Translations under genes and position numbers: made by a program
DNA from: Patiria pectinifera
Lineage: Eukaryota; Echinodermata; Asteroidea; Valvatida; Asterinidae
Reading direction: 5' to 3'
NCBI GenBank assembly: GCA_029964075.1
Contig: CM057140.1
Coordinates: forward strand, 11,054,643 to 11,118,642
DNA length: 64,000 nucleotides
Part shown: positions 49,693 through 63,215 of the stretch, piece by piece
Layout: each line of letters starts with the position of its first letter
How positions within the stretch are numbered: position 1 is the stretch's first letter
The notes under the pieces: model-generated
What the model was told of the DNA's origin: nothing
Seen by the model: only the letters and a program-made list of their open reading frames with translations
The model's database searches: none

Positions 49693-52600
49693 GTAAGTTA
49701 ATATACAAACTCAAAAATTAATTATATAAATTATGATTTTAATTCATGATAAAAATTTAAGCTTAAACGTAATGCTTCGTCAATATCCACATTAAGATTT
49801 GAGCAACTTTAATTGGTCACTTTTTAAATTTTTGTTTTTAATTTTGCACTAAAATTTACTAAGTTTGGTTGCTTTATATAGTACTTCTTTCACCATGTTC
49901 TGAAAAAATATGTTGCTTCTTATCCATAACCACGGTTTTTACACAGACTTTCAGTACAGATCCATCATATGAGGAAAAAGTTACTATAGCAATTATTAAC
50001 AGAATAAATTCAAATTAACTGAATAAAGTTAGCTACCAGAGGTTTACTCAGAATTTGAAAAAGTGTTAAAAACTTCTGATATTGAAAATCAACGAATAAA
50101 ATTAACATTCATATTATCTGAATAACTTTTGAAGATATATAATTTCTAAAATATGGTAACTGAAAAGTTGTGTGAGTTGGGCATAACATTCATGTAATTT
50201 CCCCAAACCACAGACCTTTAAGTTTTAAATGAAAGCTAAACCTGGTCCTCTTTCAAAAAGTTGAGACGATTCTGAAATATGCTTGGCCTGAACCATTTAT
50301 CCTTTCCCTTACTGGACAAGGAGCGAAAAAATAATGAATTACTGTCAGTTGTAATTATCTGCAATGTCAGTTGTCGGGCCTAAACTTGTTCTCTCTATCT
50401 GGAACCCAACTAATGAGATGATTACCCCTCTCCTGGGCCCAAATTGATCCCCCTATTTCACCCTGAGGTGAAGGTTAGATAAATACTCCTTTGTTCTCTG
50501 CAATCCAATACCTTCTTAAACACAAAAGGTGTTTTTCTTTTTGGCCTTTTCATTGATTTTTCTCCCTAACCCATTGGTATGTAGTAAATAGGATTTAAGC
50601 TGTTAGAGTTTTTGTTCCCTCTCAATTAATACTTAATGAAGATGGAGTGAAGACGAGCTTATGTTCAGCCTTAAAAGTTTTTTTGTTGACGTCAAGATAA
50701 CTGAGTAATTTGTTGAATGTTGTTTTACAAAGAGGCGGATGGAGGAGAAGTTGTGTTTGCTAGTGGTGGGAGAAATTGGAGATTTCAAAATCGGGTTATA
50801 TCCTAATTTTTTTCAAACCAAATAACGGTTATCTGATTTCACTGGAAGTGCTCATCCAGCTCACAGTCATGCCATCAAAAAGTGACGAGTGCCGCAAGAA
50901 ATGCCCTCCCAATGACTGGGTATAGTTTGCAGGATTCAATGACCACTGGGCCTTTACAAAAACACTCCAGAGCTGTAATGTTGAAAAAAAATGGGTGGGA
51001 ACTCTGATTTAAGTCAAATGGGCAGGCTATTCACAGACCAAGAAGGCCACTGAAAAGTGAATGCAGTTACAATCAGAGACCATGTAATGGAGCAAATTGG
51101 GGAATGTGCCAGTTATTTTCTTTAGCCTGTGTCATAAAAAATGGAAGGTTTAATTTTTTTATGATTGGTTTCAAATATTCGGTTTCCAAACTCGGAACCG
51201 AGTAGTGGAATTCAAACCGAATTTTAAGAAGTCTGGATTTAAATCCCACCGCTAATTTTATTTTTAACTAAAAAAAAATATACACTGTAAATACCAAGAG
51301 CATGATTTGCATAAAAAACCTTGATGCAAAAAGAAACTTGTTTTACGAATGAATGATTTTCTAATATTAAACTGTTCTATTCAGAACAGATTTCTACGGA
51401 ATATGTTGTTTATAGCATAGCAAGCGATATCCGCCTGCTACAAAAAGAACAAGAATCTGAAACTATGAACCAACTATTTGCATTAGTCTCCAAGGCAGCC
51501 CTTCATTTCATATCAAATGTCAACAATCCAAACAAAAATCCACCTTGAATTAAATTCAGGACTGGGTAAATCAGCAGCCAGACAACACAAAGAACCTGCT
51601 GAGGAGGCTGTAAATAAAACCTCTGGTCAACTTGACTGATAAGCTACTGATAACCTAATTAGGGCTAATCACTGTGCACACAGTGGCTAAGTAGAAGTTG
51701 TTGAGATAAACTGGTAACATGGATGGAACAAATGGTTCGAGAACATTGAAGAGTAGGCCCTATCAAAGGCAAGAATGTGAAAAGGACTTCGGTAGGAATA
51801 TGTTTACAAGCAGATTCCTTTTTAAAATCATGTTATCATGAACCTTGGACAGGCAATGCTTGCATAGATAATGTCAATGTCATGTATTGAAATGAGTTTT
51901 GGCTACCTTCAGAATAATCTCTTGATATAGAGTATCACAGAGAGGACTTTGAAAAATTTGAAAATATAAAGCTGTGAAATGTTCCTTCAAAGTAAATGAT
52001 TGCCTATAATGCTTTGTTTGTTAAGACTTGTTGGGATTTGTAATTTTTTTGTGATGATAATGTATGGCAAAGGGTTTCCAGTCTTTAGGCCATGTATCAA
52101 TTTACAAAATTGTAAAATAAAATTCAACCTTTTTTTTCACCCATACTTAAATCCAAGGTTTTCAATGTCATTAAAGGCCTTTCCCTTTTTTTATTCTCCC
52201 ACACGGGCCCAAAGAAACTATTCCTTTTAATTACACAAATTGTTTGCACAAAATTTGCAGTTGAGGTGATATTAGCCTACCGTTCAACCCGATTTACAAA
52301 ATGCCATACCTCACAAGCAAGGCGGCGTGAAAATCAATCGCTTGTCAAAACTCGCCGTGCCTTTGGCAAACCCGGCGCAACAAAGAAGCAGGGGCCATTG
52401 ATTCAACCTCTTAGGCTCAATAAAAATGAAGAAAACACTTCTTTACACAGCGGAGGTTTGGTTCCTAGGTGTCTGCGCAGAATGTTTTTCCCCAGGTTCA
52501 CTGACAAATTTCCCAGTTCTTTTGTTGTTGCTTATTTGCTTATTTGAACAGTAACTAATTTGATGTTTGCCGACAGATACTGATGGAATTTATGTGGTAC

Positions 52601-55600
52601 TTCGAACCTCGAACCCAGTAGGGCAAGTTACAGTAGGAATGTGTTTGAAGTAAAATCTTAGAATAAAAGTTAACTGAATTTTTTTCAACCATCCATTTGA
52701 TTTTGGAATTCATCCATAGAATTGGATTTTTTGGAATCGTGATCATGATTTTTAAACGTAGATTGCAGGTTTCATCTAATTTATCATTATTGAAACAGTT
52801 CTGCTTTTGAAGGCTATTGAAAAGCCGAAACATGTGTGAATTGATTTTTCCGTTTTTTTTACATTAAGCAATCTTCTGAGTGGTGTACTTTTATGCTGCC
52901 TATTCACGGATATGTACCGGTACATGCATACCTTAACATCTTTAACACTTAACAGTTGTTATTTAAATTAAATTCAAGTAAAGAAGTCAGGAAATATACT
53001 GAATAGTATAATTCTAAAAACAAACTCTATATTGTTTTTGTTTAACTGTGAAAGAAATTCATTAGTAGGCCTATAGAAACAACACCATTTCAACACACAT
53101 GACAAGGGGTCATATCTGTGTTGAACCTGAACATGCTGGTATTTAATTTCCTACATTGTATGAAACACTCCTTTTTTAGGTCAGGGGGTTGTCGTAGGCA
53201 CGTTTCCATCCATTATTTCGCAACACAATACATCTGAAATGCTTGCTTTATATTCAGTTTGAATAGATTCTTTAGTTGACATGATTCAGTGAATAGAAGC
53301 TGTCCCTGGTGGGCAGTCTCAGTTAACATCAACTTTGACACGCCGCTGTTTGGATTACCTTGTCGGCGGAGCATGGAGCCATTGAACGTGAAGAAAGAAA
53401 GATTGAGTCATCAAAAGTCATTTTTCATTTTTGGGTGACACAGCGGCTGGTAACTCCCAGAATTTTACCTTCGGACAAGATTGCGCAGTTGAAAACTGAC
53501 GTCCTACACGTACCGGTAGCAAGACTAAAATTCTCTTCAGTTTAGAATTTGACATTTTCTGGAATGAAATTACTTAATTTTTTGTCTGAAAATGCTGACT
53601 GGATTCTAGCTGTGTGCTTCAACAGCCGCTGGAGGTATTGTGAAAAACTCTGTGGGCCATTTATTTTACAGTTAGCGTGCCCGTTGCACTGTTTTCAATT
53701 ACAGTTTATGGCAGAGAGAGCACACTCCAAGGAGTTAAGAGAGTCTCTCGGAGACTATACAATGTAACAGAACAAATTTCTCAAATGGTGCTGAAGTCTC
53801 TTGTGGGTAGTTGTTGCCTGCTTTGTTGGAGTCGGTGGAAGATTGTCTAAAAAAATTGGTGGTTGAGCTCACATTTCATCTCACAGTTGCTGTACAATCA
53901 GCAGTTTCAGAGCTAGTAACAGAGTGACTTCTCGCCAGTTGATTTTGAGCTGTGTCACTGCATGACTTCTCATCAAAGGTAAGGATTTACTTTTCAGGGT
54001 TTGGACTGCAGTTTATTAAATTGACTAAAATGCTGGGGAAAAAGTTGACTGAGTGACTGTACTGGAGTTCTTAGCCTGTTTCCTTGTGCTGTGATTGTAG
54101 TGAGACACATTTTTGATCCGAGTATATTTTCTGACACTTACGTGTGTACACGTGTATCAGCAATTGTTTCTTCGCGTCAGATGGTCTAATTTTAAACTCA
54201 TTTTCGAAATCCAAACCACGATCTGTCTTTCTCCAACCACAACTCCAGTGTATGTTTTTGAAAAAGTAAAGTTTGAATGAAACTTTTTGATACATTGTGT
54301 GGATGGTTGTGTGCTCTCTCATGAACCAACATGCAGGTAGCCTTACAATAATGTCATCATTCCAACCACGATTAAACTCTTCTTCGAAATGGCCAATCGC
54401 TACGGTACGCCACTCAAAATCAAAATCAACTTCCCCAGGGGAAATCAAAAAAGCCCCACCTGTACACATTCCGAGCCCCCAGCAAAGCAAATTGACACAG
54501 GTTAACCGCTCACTGTCAACCCATTGTCTTGCCTTTGTGTCGTGATTCGGGAACTTCATATTGTTCCAAGCCTCGGGAAAAAAATGTCCACACGCAAGCT
54601 TTTATTCTCCCTTAAAATGTCTGATAAGTTGTTGACCGACTATATTTGGAACACTCAAAGACATTGGTAACTCGTTAGGCAAACATTATGCATGTAAAAG
54701 CCGTATCTTGAAAATCTTCGGGACATTTTGTCTGTGTTGACAGCTGAGCTGACAAAAGACATTTTTTTCAGGGTCTAATAAGCAAAGTTGTGCAGTATTA
54801 CAAGTTAATGTAGACCATTTATTTTTTAAATACTTTAAAATTGCTGGCTGTCTTTTAAAAAATATATATTTACAGTTGTGGATTTGTTTTTCGGTCTATT
54901 GTTGAATTGAACAAAAAATCATTATTAAGTGGCTTTGAACTAGCATGCTGTTTCATGTGGCACAGAATTACCCGGGTAGGAACCAACATACACGTAACTC
55001 CAGATAGTAGTGCAATAAAACAGAAAAAAGGACCCTCACTTCTAAAGGGCACTCGGTGAAACAAGCAGAGGTATTTACCATAAATCAAGTCCCAATTTTG
55101 CTCTCAAATTCATTCGAGCGATGTCAAAAGGTGGCTCATTTTTCAAAGTGCATGTAGGTTCACTCTAAATTTCCCTTGGCACAGCTAGGCAATCCCCACT
55201 CTATGTTGTAAATTGGTGTATTTCAGCCCCCCCCCCTCCCTTGACGGATTGTACTTTTTAAAATTGGTTTATTTTGGAAGCTGTTTGAGAAAGGGGTCAA
55301 TGATACCCATTTTATTTGGGGGGGGGGGCTATATTTTTCTTAACAAAGTCGAACGGATTTAACCACAAGCCCTTCCAAATTCTTCAGAATCCACCAGGAG
55401 ATTTAAAAAGAAAAATGTTGCAAGAAATGAGGAATAAACATGCAGGCATACAGCTCAGCATATACACGCCGGGGAATTTGGATTGGGGAAGGGAATATAA
55501 ATAATAAAAAACATACAAAGGGAGGGTTAGAAGAGTTCAGAGAGTTTAGGATTGATGTAAGAATTTCCTTCACATGCACAGCCCAGTACATAAGTGTGCG

Positions 55601-56238
55601 GGGCATCAGTGTTTTTCTTCTGTGTTGTAAGACCATGGGAATCTTCAAGACCATGATCTCAGAAACACAATGAATAGCTCATCTTTTGCCTTCGAACCAC
55701 AAAACTTTGGTTCATGATGGTATTCAAAAGTTTGTGTTTGCGTGCAGTGCTGATCCGTGTTCTGAAAAGGACTTTGGGTTCTTAAGAAAGGTTGTGCAAA
55801 TGGGATCAAACTTGGAACTTGAAGCTTTAGAGGTGATACTTTGAGGGTCAGTGTTTTGTTGAGAAGGTTAGAGAGAAAATGTTTCTCTTTAAAAAAAATT
55901 AAATCACATTGTCCATGATGTAAAAACAAATCTAGACCAATATGCAGCTAAGACAGCTCTCTAGGTTAAGTGGTTCTGCGATTCATCCTCAGTATTTGCT
56001 CCAATGGTATGACAGGCTTTGTATTGTTAAGGAATTTCAATCAGTTTAGGCCCTTATTTCACATCATCAGTTCAGCATGGAATAGTGATTACAGTTTGGG
56101 GATCTTTGTCAAAAAGGCCTTCAAGACTTTGAAAGTTAGATAACTTTAACAGTAGAAACATCCTTATTTATTTCCCTGAAACTCCATCAAAAATGTCTAA
56201 CTTGCTACTTTTAGGTTTCTTTTCTGTGATGCCAACAA

Positions 56239-56488
56239 TTAACCAGTTCACGCCGGGATTATTTTGACAAGAACGGAACGAGGCGCGGGATTATTTTTCA
56301 CTCGACCTCCAGCCAGGTGGGTTGAAGCCATCACCCTCGGACAGCACGCTCATATTTCTGGCCTCACTCGCTGCGAGCGGGTCACTGACAGATATTTCCG
56401 GCATCGCTCGATGCGTTTTTATCAATCATCCGTTCCGAATACTGCAAAACCTTTGCGCTACACGTCCTCCAACGCGCACTGGTTCAGT
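56239..56488 (+). mobile_element. Inverted-repeat element of the AACCAGTTCACG family
   Basis: Begins TTAACCAGTTCACGCCGGGA and ends GCGCACTGGTTC. About 250 bp and a full-length match to the minus strand of 26243-26492. Its interior is GC-richer than its surroundings. Confidence 0.75.
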
Positions 56489-58070
56489 GAATTATTTGTT
56501 CCTATTTAGGCCTGTTTCACATTCTTGTAATGAAGAGAAGACTGTTTTGTAACATTGGCTGACAACTGAACTCAAAATGCACGTCTAAATTTGGACCTAG
56601 TTAAAATGGTATCAGTGCGAGACATGTGACAAATAGTAACAATTATATACTTAATTGTGTAGAAATATAATTGGCAAGATTTGTTTTGGAAAAAGTCCAG
56701 GTTTGAAAGTCAGCAAATGTCACAGAGCAGTTCATGTGGCCAGAAGCTACACTTAATGACCCCCTGCAAGTCTATCACCTGTAACCGACCCTATCTTTAC
56801 CCCCATTCAGATCCCCATTGGCCCTGTATCGATCCCCCCATGGCTTTGTGTCACCTCCAGTCCTCCCCTAGATCAATTCTCTCTCGGCCTTTTGTAGGTA
56901 CCAGAGGTTTGATCTCTCCTTTGTTCAACCTCTGCCCATCCTATTGTGGCGCTTGCACAAATCCCTTAATTTGGAATTACACCCTACAGTGATAAACATA
57001 TTTGTGGCTTGAGCTTTTACTCTTTGCGTAATCATATAGGGAGTAGCATATACCGGTATAGTAGGGCCAGCAATGGGTATTCACCAAAATGGAAAATGTT
57101 AGTATCTTGGGCTCCTATAAATACATCATCTCATTGCATTATGAATTTGAAGTCCAATTGATCATTGAATTTACTGTTGCTATAACCATGGCTATAACAT
57201 TGAAAAACTCACCACTAGTTCATATAAATCTATAGACAGCTTGACCCCCTCTTTCCTTCTTTTTAGGGGAAGGAGATAAGGTAGCTAACAGGTTATGTTT
57301 TTTTTTTCTCCCCATTCACAAAAGTCTCACAGTTATATAATCAAATTAAAACTAGGTTTTAAAATGAACTGATGCGTGGGCAAATAATCTAAAATTTAAC
57401 TTAAAATTCTTGTTTAATGGAATATTTCGTTGAGACTTGTTGAAATCATATAGAAATGTTTAGGCTTGCTTACAAGAAATTCATGGAAAGTTTGCCCTCT
57501 TCAGAAATATGACAATTAGATGCATATGTTGGATGCATTCTGACTGAATTTTGAAGTCACCTCCCCCTTTTATTTTACAAAGCAGCAAGTGTGAAAACAT
57601 CCTGTTGTCTGATGCGGCAAGTTTAGCCACGATGGCCTTGGCGAAAGGCTAGTGACTAGCCTGTGTTAAAAGTATAGCAGGGGAAGTGGATAGACATTTT
57701 GACTCTGTGACTGTTAAAATAGCAGGAGGGTTAATTAATTTACAGGTTTCCTTCATTGTATTACTTTTGATACAAATGTATGTACACTCGTGCTGTATGT
57801 TGCAACCTTGGTGCAACCTTATACCTCTGATGATGTCAGCCTTTGCAAAATGCCCTTTTCTCCTTGTATTTGCTCCATGATACAAAGCTACAGTATTCAA
57901 TGTATCCATTCAGGTATGCTTGGTCTGTGCACATTCCACACAGGTGTTAAAAAGTCGCATTCTTTTAAGTCATAATCTCCATGCGCCCACTCTCCATACT
58001 GTCTTCTCTCCCTATCGGTCAGTGCCCTCTCACGAATCAATAAAAATAAGCCATCGGGGTTTTTAAAAAG

Positions 58071-59190
58071 TTGTTTTTCTCCTGACTGCCAGAGGGAGAT
58101 CCTTAATGGTTGAGACTAGTAGAACGGGTGGAAGATGGCATCCAGGGGTGGTGGGATTAAGAAAGCTAAAAATAGACCCAGTCTGTCCCCTGACAGTGAT
58201 TAATTAGAACGTGATACAAAGACTTCTTCATGTTCTACCGGGTATTTATAATAAACTGTGAAGAAGTTGGGGATCTAAAAATCTGGAGGATGAGGCACAG
58301 GTAAAGAGGAGTATCTTGAGGGGAAAGGAGAAGAGAAAAATAGAAAAGGGAGGAAATACAAAGCCAAACATTTGACAAAAGGTTGTTTTTCTCTGCAGAG
58401 GAGAGATCCAATAATGGTTGAGAATAATAATAATAATATTCCTGGAGTCTATATATATCTGCACTAATTAGTCACGTACATGTACCTACCAACAATTAGG
58501 TACTCAAGACTACCGTAGGATGTATGAGAATGAAGAGTGGGTGGTGGGATGGAGAAAGCTAAAACAAAAAATAACCCCCCCTGACAGTGATTAATTAGAA
58601 CGTGATACAAAGACTTTTGGAAGTTAAAAGATGCCGCCCTTCTAAACATACATGTTGTTCTTCATGTTCTACCGGGTATTTATAATAAACTGTGAAGAAA
58701 ATTGGGATCTTTAAATCTGGAGGATGAGGCACAGGTAAAGAGGAGTAATCTTGAGGAAAGGTTTAGAGAAAATAGAACTTAGAGGAAATACAGTAGGCCT
58801 ACATGGATGTTTGACAAAGGTTGTTTTTCTCCTGGCTGCCAGAGAGAGATCCAATAATGGTTGAGAATAATAATAATCCTGGAGTCTATATAGTCTTATA
58901 ATACTGGAGTCTTATATACATGTAGTGCACGTATCTGCAACAACTAGGTACTCAAGACTAGGATGTAGCATCCAGGGGTGGTGGGATTAAGAAAGCTAAA
59001 AATAGACCCAGTCCGTCCCCTGACAGTGATTAATTAGAACTTGATACAAAGACTTTTCGAAGATAAAAGATGCCGCCCTTCTAAACACACATGTTGTTCT
59101 CCGTGTTCTACATGTATAATAAACTGTGAAGAAAATGGGGATCTTTAAATCTGGAGGATGAGGCGCAGGTAAAGAGGAGTTAAGAAGAAC
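58071..59190 (+). repeat. Three-copy tandem duplication, units about 310-440 bp
   Basis: TTGTTTTTCTC starts units at about 58071, 58383 and 58821. Each contains AGAGATCC(A/T)(A/T)AATGGTTGAG, the block GACAGTGATTAATTAGAACG, and CTGGAGGATGAGGC followed by CAGGTAAAGAGGAGT. A fourth start-like TGTTTTTCTTG occurs near 59188. Units differ by indels. Confidence 0.85.
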
Positions 59191-60520
59191 TGTTTTTCTT
59201 GTGGCCGACCATTTTGCTCTCCTAACCAAGAATGCACTGAACATTTTGTGGAAAACTTTTGGGGTTTTTAAAAGCTTAGGGCCTATATTAATTTGTGTAC
59301 TTTTTAGTGTCTGAAATAAATAGCAATATACCAGTACTACTGGTAACAACTCCTGTACAGAAAAAAAGTTCTTTCAAAACGATCCCTTGGATGTGTTGGT
59401 GAACTACATGTGTGCTACATGTGTACATGTACATGGTCATATGAAATTATGGTTAGCCAGCCAGGGGGCTAAGCACAAAATGGACATTCCCATTTTGTAT
59501 ACACATTACATATTTACATTGTATGTTCATTGTATAAATACTGTATACAAATTATATACAAACTTTTCTAAAACTGTGATTCATTGAGTTCAGCGACCAT
59601 GCACTCACAGTCAACAAATTAAACCGTAAGTTTTCTTCATGTTTTATCATCATTCAAGCATTTGTACAAACATGCAGGATCATCTGGAGACTTTATGCCA
59701 ACCAGTGCTATTATTTTGTGGTTTCATAACCATCAGTTGTCGAAAGAAGCGATGGCTTTTATTAATCTGTACATGTATACAGAATCCTTGAAAACTCCGG
59801 CCGTGATTATTGGCCTGTCATAGTTGGTGGGCGTGAATAATACGACTGGATATCTGTCTATTTGTTGCACCACTCTTGATTGTGTTTGTCCCATCACCAT
59901 CAAGGTTTTTCTCGGGTGGAAAATCAATTAAGCAGAATATCGGATATCTTGGGGGCAAGCTATCAGACAAATCTGTTTCTGAATTGCATCCTCCTGATAT
60001 AGGCTACAATGATTGTTTTTTTTTTTTTTAACCCTCCTATGAAAACATGCATTCTGTATACGTGGAGTACGTACTGGATTTCCGGACATGTACTTCCAAC
60101 CAGCTTCTCATCGAGCGTGTACTTTTTGTAAAGCGTACATCTTTGAAGAGGAACTTTTGCAATGAGGCCCAAGTATTCATTATGGGCTCTCTTTCTTTAA
60201 TCACTGTCAAAGGGAGACAGTACTTGTGCACTGGTTCCAAAGCAAAATCAGAAGTTTAAGCCTGCATGGATGAGCCTTTAATGTCGTTTCTTCTTGACCG
60301 AAAAACTAATTTCTGATGCCCAACCTTGTCCATATATCATTGAGGTACACGCTGTTAGTTGAATAATTCCAGTTATGTACGGTAGTTGCAATGTACTAGT
60401 GTAAGTCTGTGTTTATATTGTGGGCAAATCTTCTTGTCCATCCAGAATACCCACTAAATCAGTGTTAAAGGCCTACTGCAACTTGCATTTGAGGTGCTGA
60501 TGAGCATTATTATTATTAAT

Positions 60521-60735
60521 TAGTTCTGGTAATGATAACAAGCATTCGTCAAATGCGCCTTAGGCACTGTAGCTCACAAGCCTGAAGAAACCCGCAGAGA
60601 GAAGACGATGAGAAGAAATTACAGTTTTAGAGGTGGGAGGAAAACCTCAGAAGAATATTCTGGGGAAAGCCCACGGAATCAGGCAGGGACTGAAAACCCA
60701 ATCCACATATTGGCCCAGGCGGGATTTGAACCCGG
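60521..60735 (+). repeat. Dispersed repeat copy, longest in the window
   Basis: Same family as 25567-25760. Extends further right with GGCGGGATTTGAACCCGGGTC, which contains a tRNA B-box-like word. This raises the possibility that the family is a SINE read from its far side. Confidence 0.75.
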
Positions 60736-63109
60736 GTCAAAGCAGTGGAAGGTGAGGAAAGACACTTGAACACTTCTCTAAGTGGGTTTCCCACTTACCT
60801 TCAGACACTACACTATCCACTTTCATTGGTTATCGGACATTAAGTCCGCGAGACTGTCCGCGAGACTGTAGCAAATCGGTCAATAGGGTATTTTCTACGG
60901 GATTGCTCTCCTGAACCAATTATCTCTTTGCTTAGGAGCTAAATTACCCAGCCCTCATAAACCCCCGTCTAGAAAAAGTTCACTAAACTCAGACATGGCT
61001 GTTTTCTTTTGAGACACATTTCTCCATTTATGTCACACTGGGATAACAGTAACTACATGTTGCACCTTCTTCAAACCATTACTCCATTGTGCCCAAGAAG
61101 AAAAAAATCCTTCACTGTAGCTTCTTGACTTTTATAATGCTTGATTTCAAATGAAGATTGAGGCCTAAATCTGTCAACTTGCATAAACCTAGACAAAGAA
61201 TTGCTCTTTCGGTCGGCTGGTCAGAGCTCACGTGTCGTAGAGCATGCCGCGCACTGCATGCTGTGTCACTGACTAACTCAGTTGCGAAACAAAACTTCTT
61301 GAAAACAGAGAGGATTTCTTTGTTGCAAGATGAGAAAGTGTTTTTTTATTTGACTCGCTGGCGTAGCTCGTCTGTTTCTTGGTGTGAGAATCTCTGGATG
61401 TGACAAGGGGAAAAAATACACAAATTGTGTGGTTTATTAAGTTTCTTGATGAGGCAACTTCAAAGATGAGAATGGAGGAGACGGTAAGAGTGGGGCTGAG
61501 GCGGGTAAGATCTGTACGATACCGTCGTGGAAGCTCCGGGGGTGAGGTAAGTTGGAGGAGATTTATGTTGAGAAGACCTGTCAACAACTTGTGGATATGT
61601 GAACTTGCAATATTGGCTCAAAAGTGGTGCTCAAATGCCAGAGATGAGGAAACTCCAATCTTTCCTGGTTTGATTCTGCGTACTTACAGCAATTAGTTCG
61701 ATACTCAACATTTTAGAAGGATTTTTTAGGAGGCTTTTAGAAAGATGGTGTGGGATGAGGACCTACTGAGAGGCGTTGTGCATATGTATGGGTGCAGTGC
61801 ATACATGTTTGTATATCTTTATTGTCTTGTATAATTTGCTGAGAGTGGTTTGCTCAATGATTTTTATGCAAAAATGCCAGGCCACCTGTGTGTATGTCAC
61901 ATCCTGTACAAAAAAGGGATCTTGGCTGATTGCAGACATGCATACAATTTGAGTGTTTAAATTGCATTACAAAATCGCACAAGTAATTTCAACAATAGAA
62001 TGGACAGTTTAATTCATTTTAAAAGGACTCCTTTTTCTTCAGTAATTTGTTTCTTCAATATTTTTTCCAACACTTTTTGTCTTTGAATAGTAGGGAACAG
62101 CAGGGGTTATTAAAGTTGTTCATGTTTTTCAGAGTATCCTCAAAAGGTTCATTTTTCTTAATATCAAAAAAAAAAAATTCCAGCGATACAACAGAACATT
62201 TGAATGGGACATTGAACAAAAACAATTTCCATGTTTAGTTTTTATGGAAAAATTACTTCAACAGATTTCAAAATATTTGCTGCCCACCAATACATGTATG
62301 TAATGTACAGTTCAGTTTACAGATTTGTTTGTGCATTAAAGATGCTACTTTAGCAGCCCAGAATAACAACTTGTATGCAGATGACCAAAAAAGAGAAGAA
62401 AAATATTTTTACAAGAATAAAATATAAACAAATAACAAAATGGTTGGATGAAACAAAAAATCGAATTTTTGAAAGAGCATGGACCGTATAGACAGTACTG
62501 GATAGTACAAAGAGCAAATAACAACAGTGTTGTTTGCATAAAGGCCCCTAATTTACAACTCCCTCCCTGCTCCCCCCCCCCAACCTGCTCCCATGTTTCC
62601 TAAGAAAACCAATACCCCAGACCATTGACTAGGACCTACACCTATTAAAGCTAACAGACGAACCGTTTTGAGGAAATCTCAAGCACCCTTGAGTTTCTCA
62701 ATGGTAACCAGATAAGGGGGTATTGTAACCCCAGCTCTGGCTGCGCAGCCTCAGCCAGCTAACCCTTCACCAATGTTGACTCTGGTCCCAGTAACGCAAC
62801 CCAAAAAGTCCTTATTTATGAGTGCATCAATGGGTTTGGAAGCTACCGGTTTTACCTCCTGGATGGCAATATATCACTTATTAAAACCAATACATTTGAT
62901 TTTCTAACATAAACCAGGCTACTGTATGTTTATATTCCAAAGATTTGAGTTGTTGCAATAAATTCAACTTCAAACATTATTCAGAGGAATTTTTTTTTCT
63001 GCTTTGATTCCATTGAGAATTCATGTACAGAACACAAACTAGAGCATTCATGAATTTTCTTGATGTGAAAATAACCAAAATTAATCCTTGTAATCTTTTT
63101 GTACTTTTT

Positions 63110-63215
63110 ATGTGGATTTGGGTTTTCAGTCCCTGCCCGATTCCGTGGGTTTTCCTTAGTATCATTCTGGGGTTTTCCTCCCACCACTAAAACTGTAATT
63201 TCCATCCACATCTTC
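63110..63215 (-). repeat. Dispersed repeat copy (minus)
   Basis: Reverse complement contains TACAGTTTTAGTGGTGGGAG, AAAACCCACGGAATCGGGCA and GGGACTGAAAACCCAAATCC, matching 60628-60705. Confidence 0.75.

Noticed and set aside
54071-54559. 162-residue minus-strand frame
   Set aside because: No recognisable domain or coding bias and no neighbouring exons in phase; compatible with chance.
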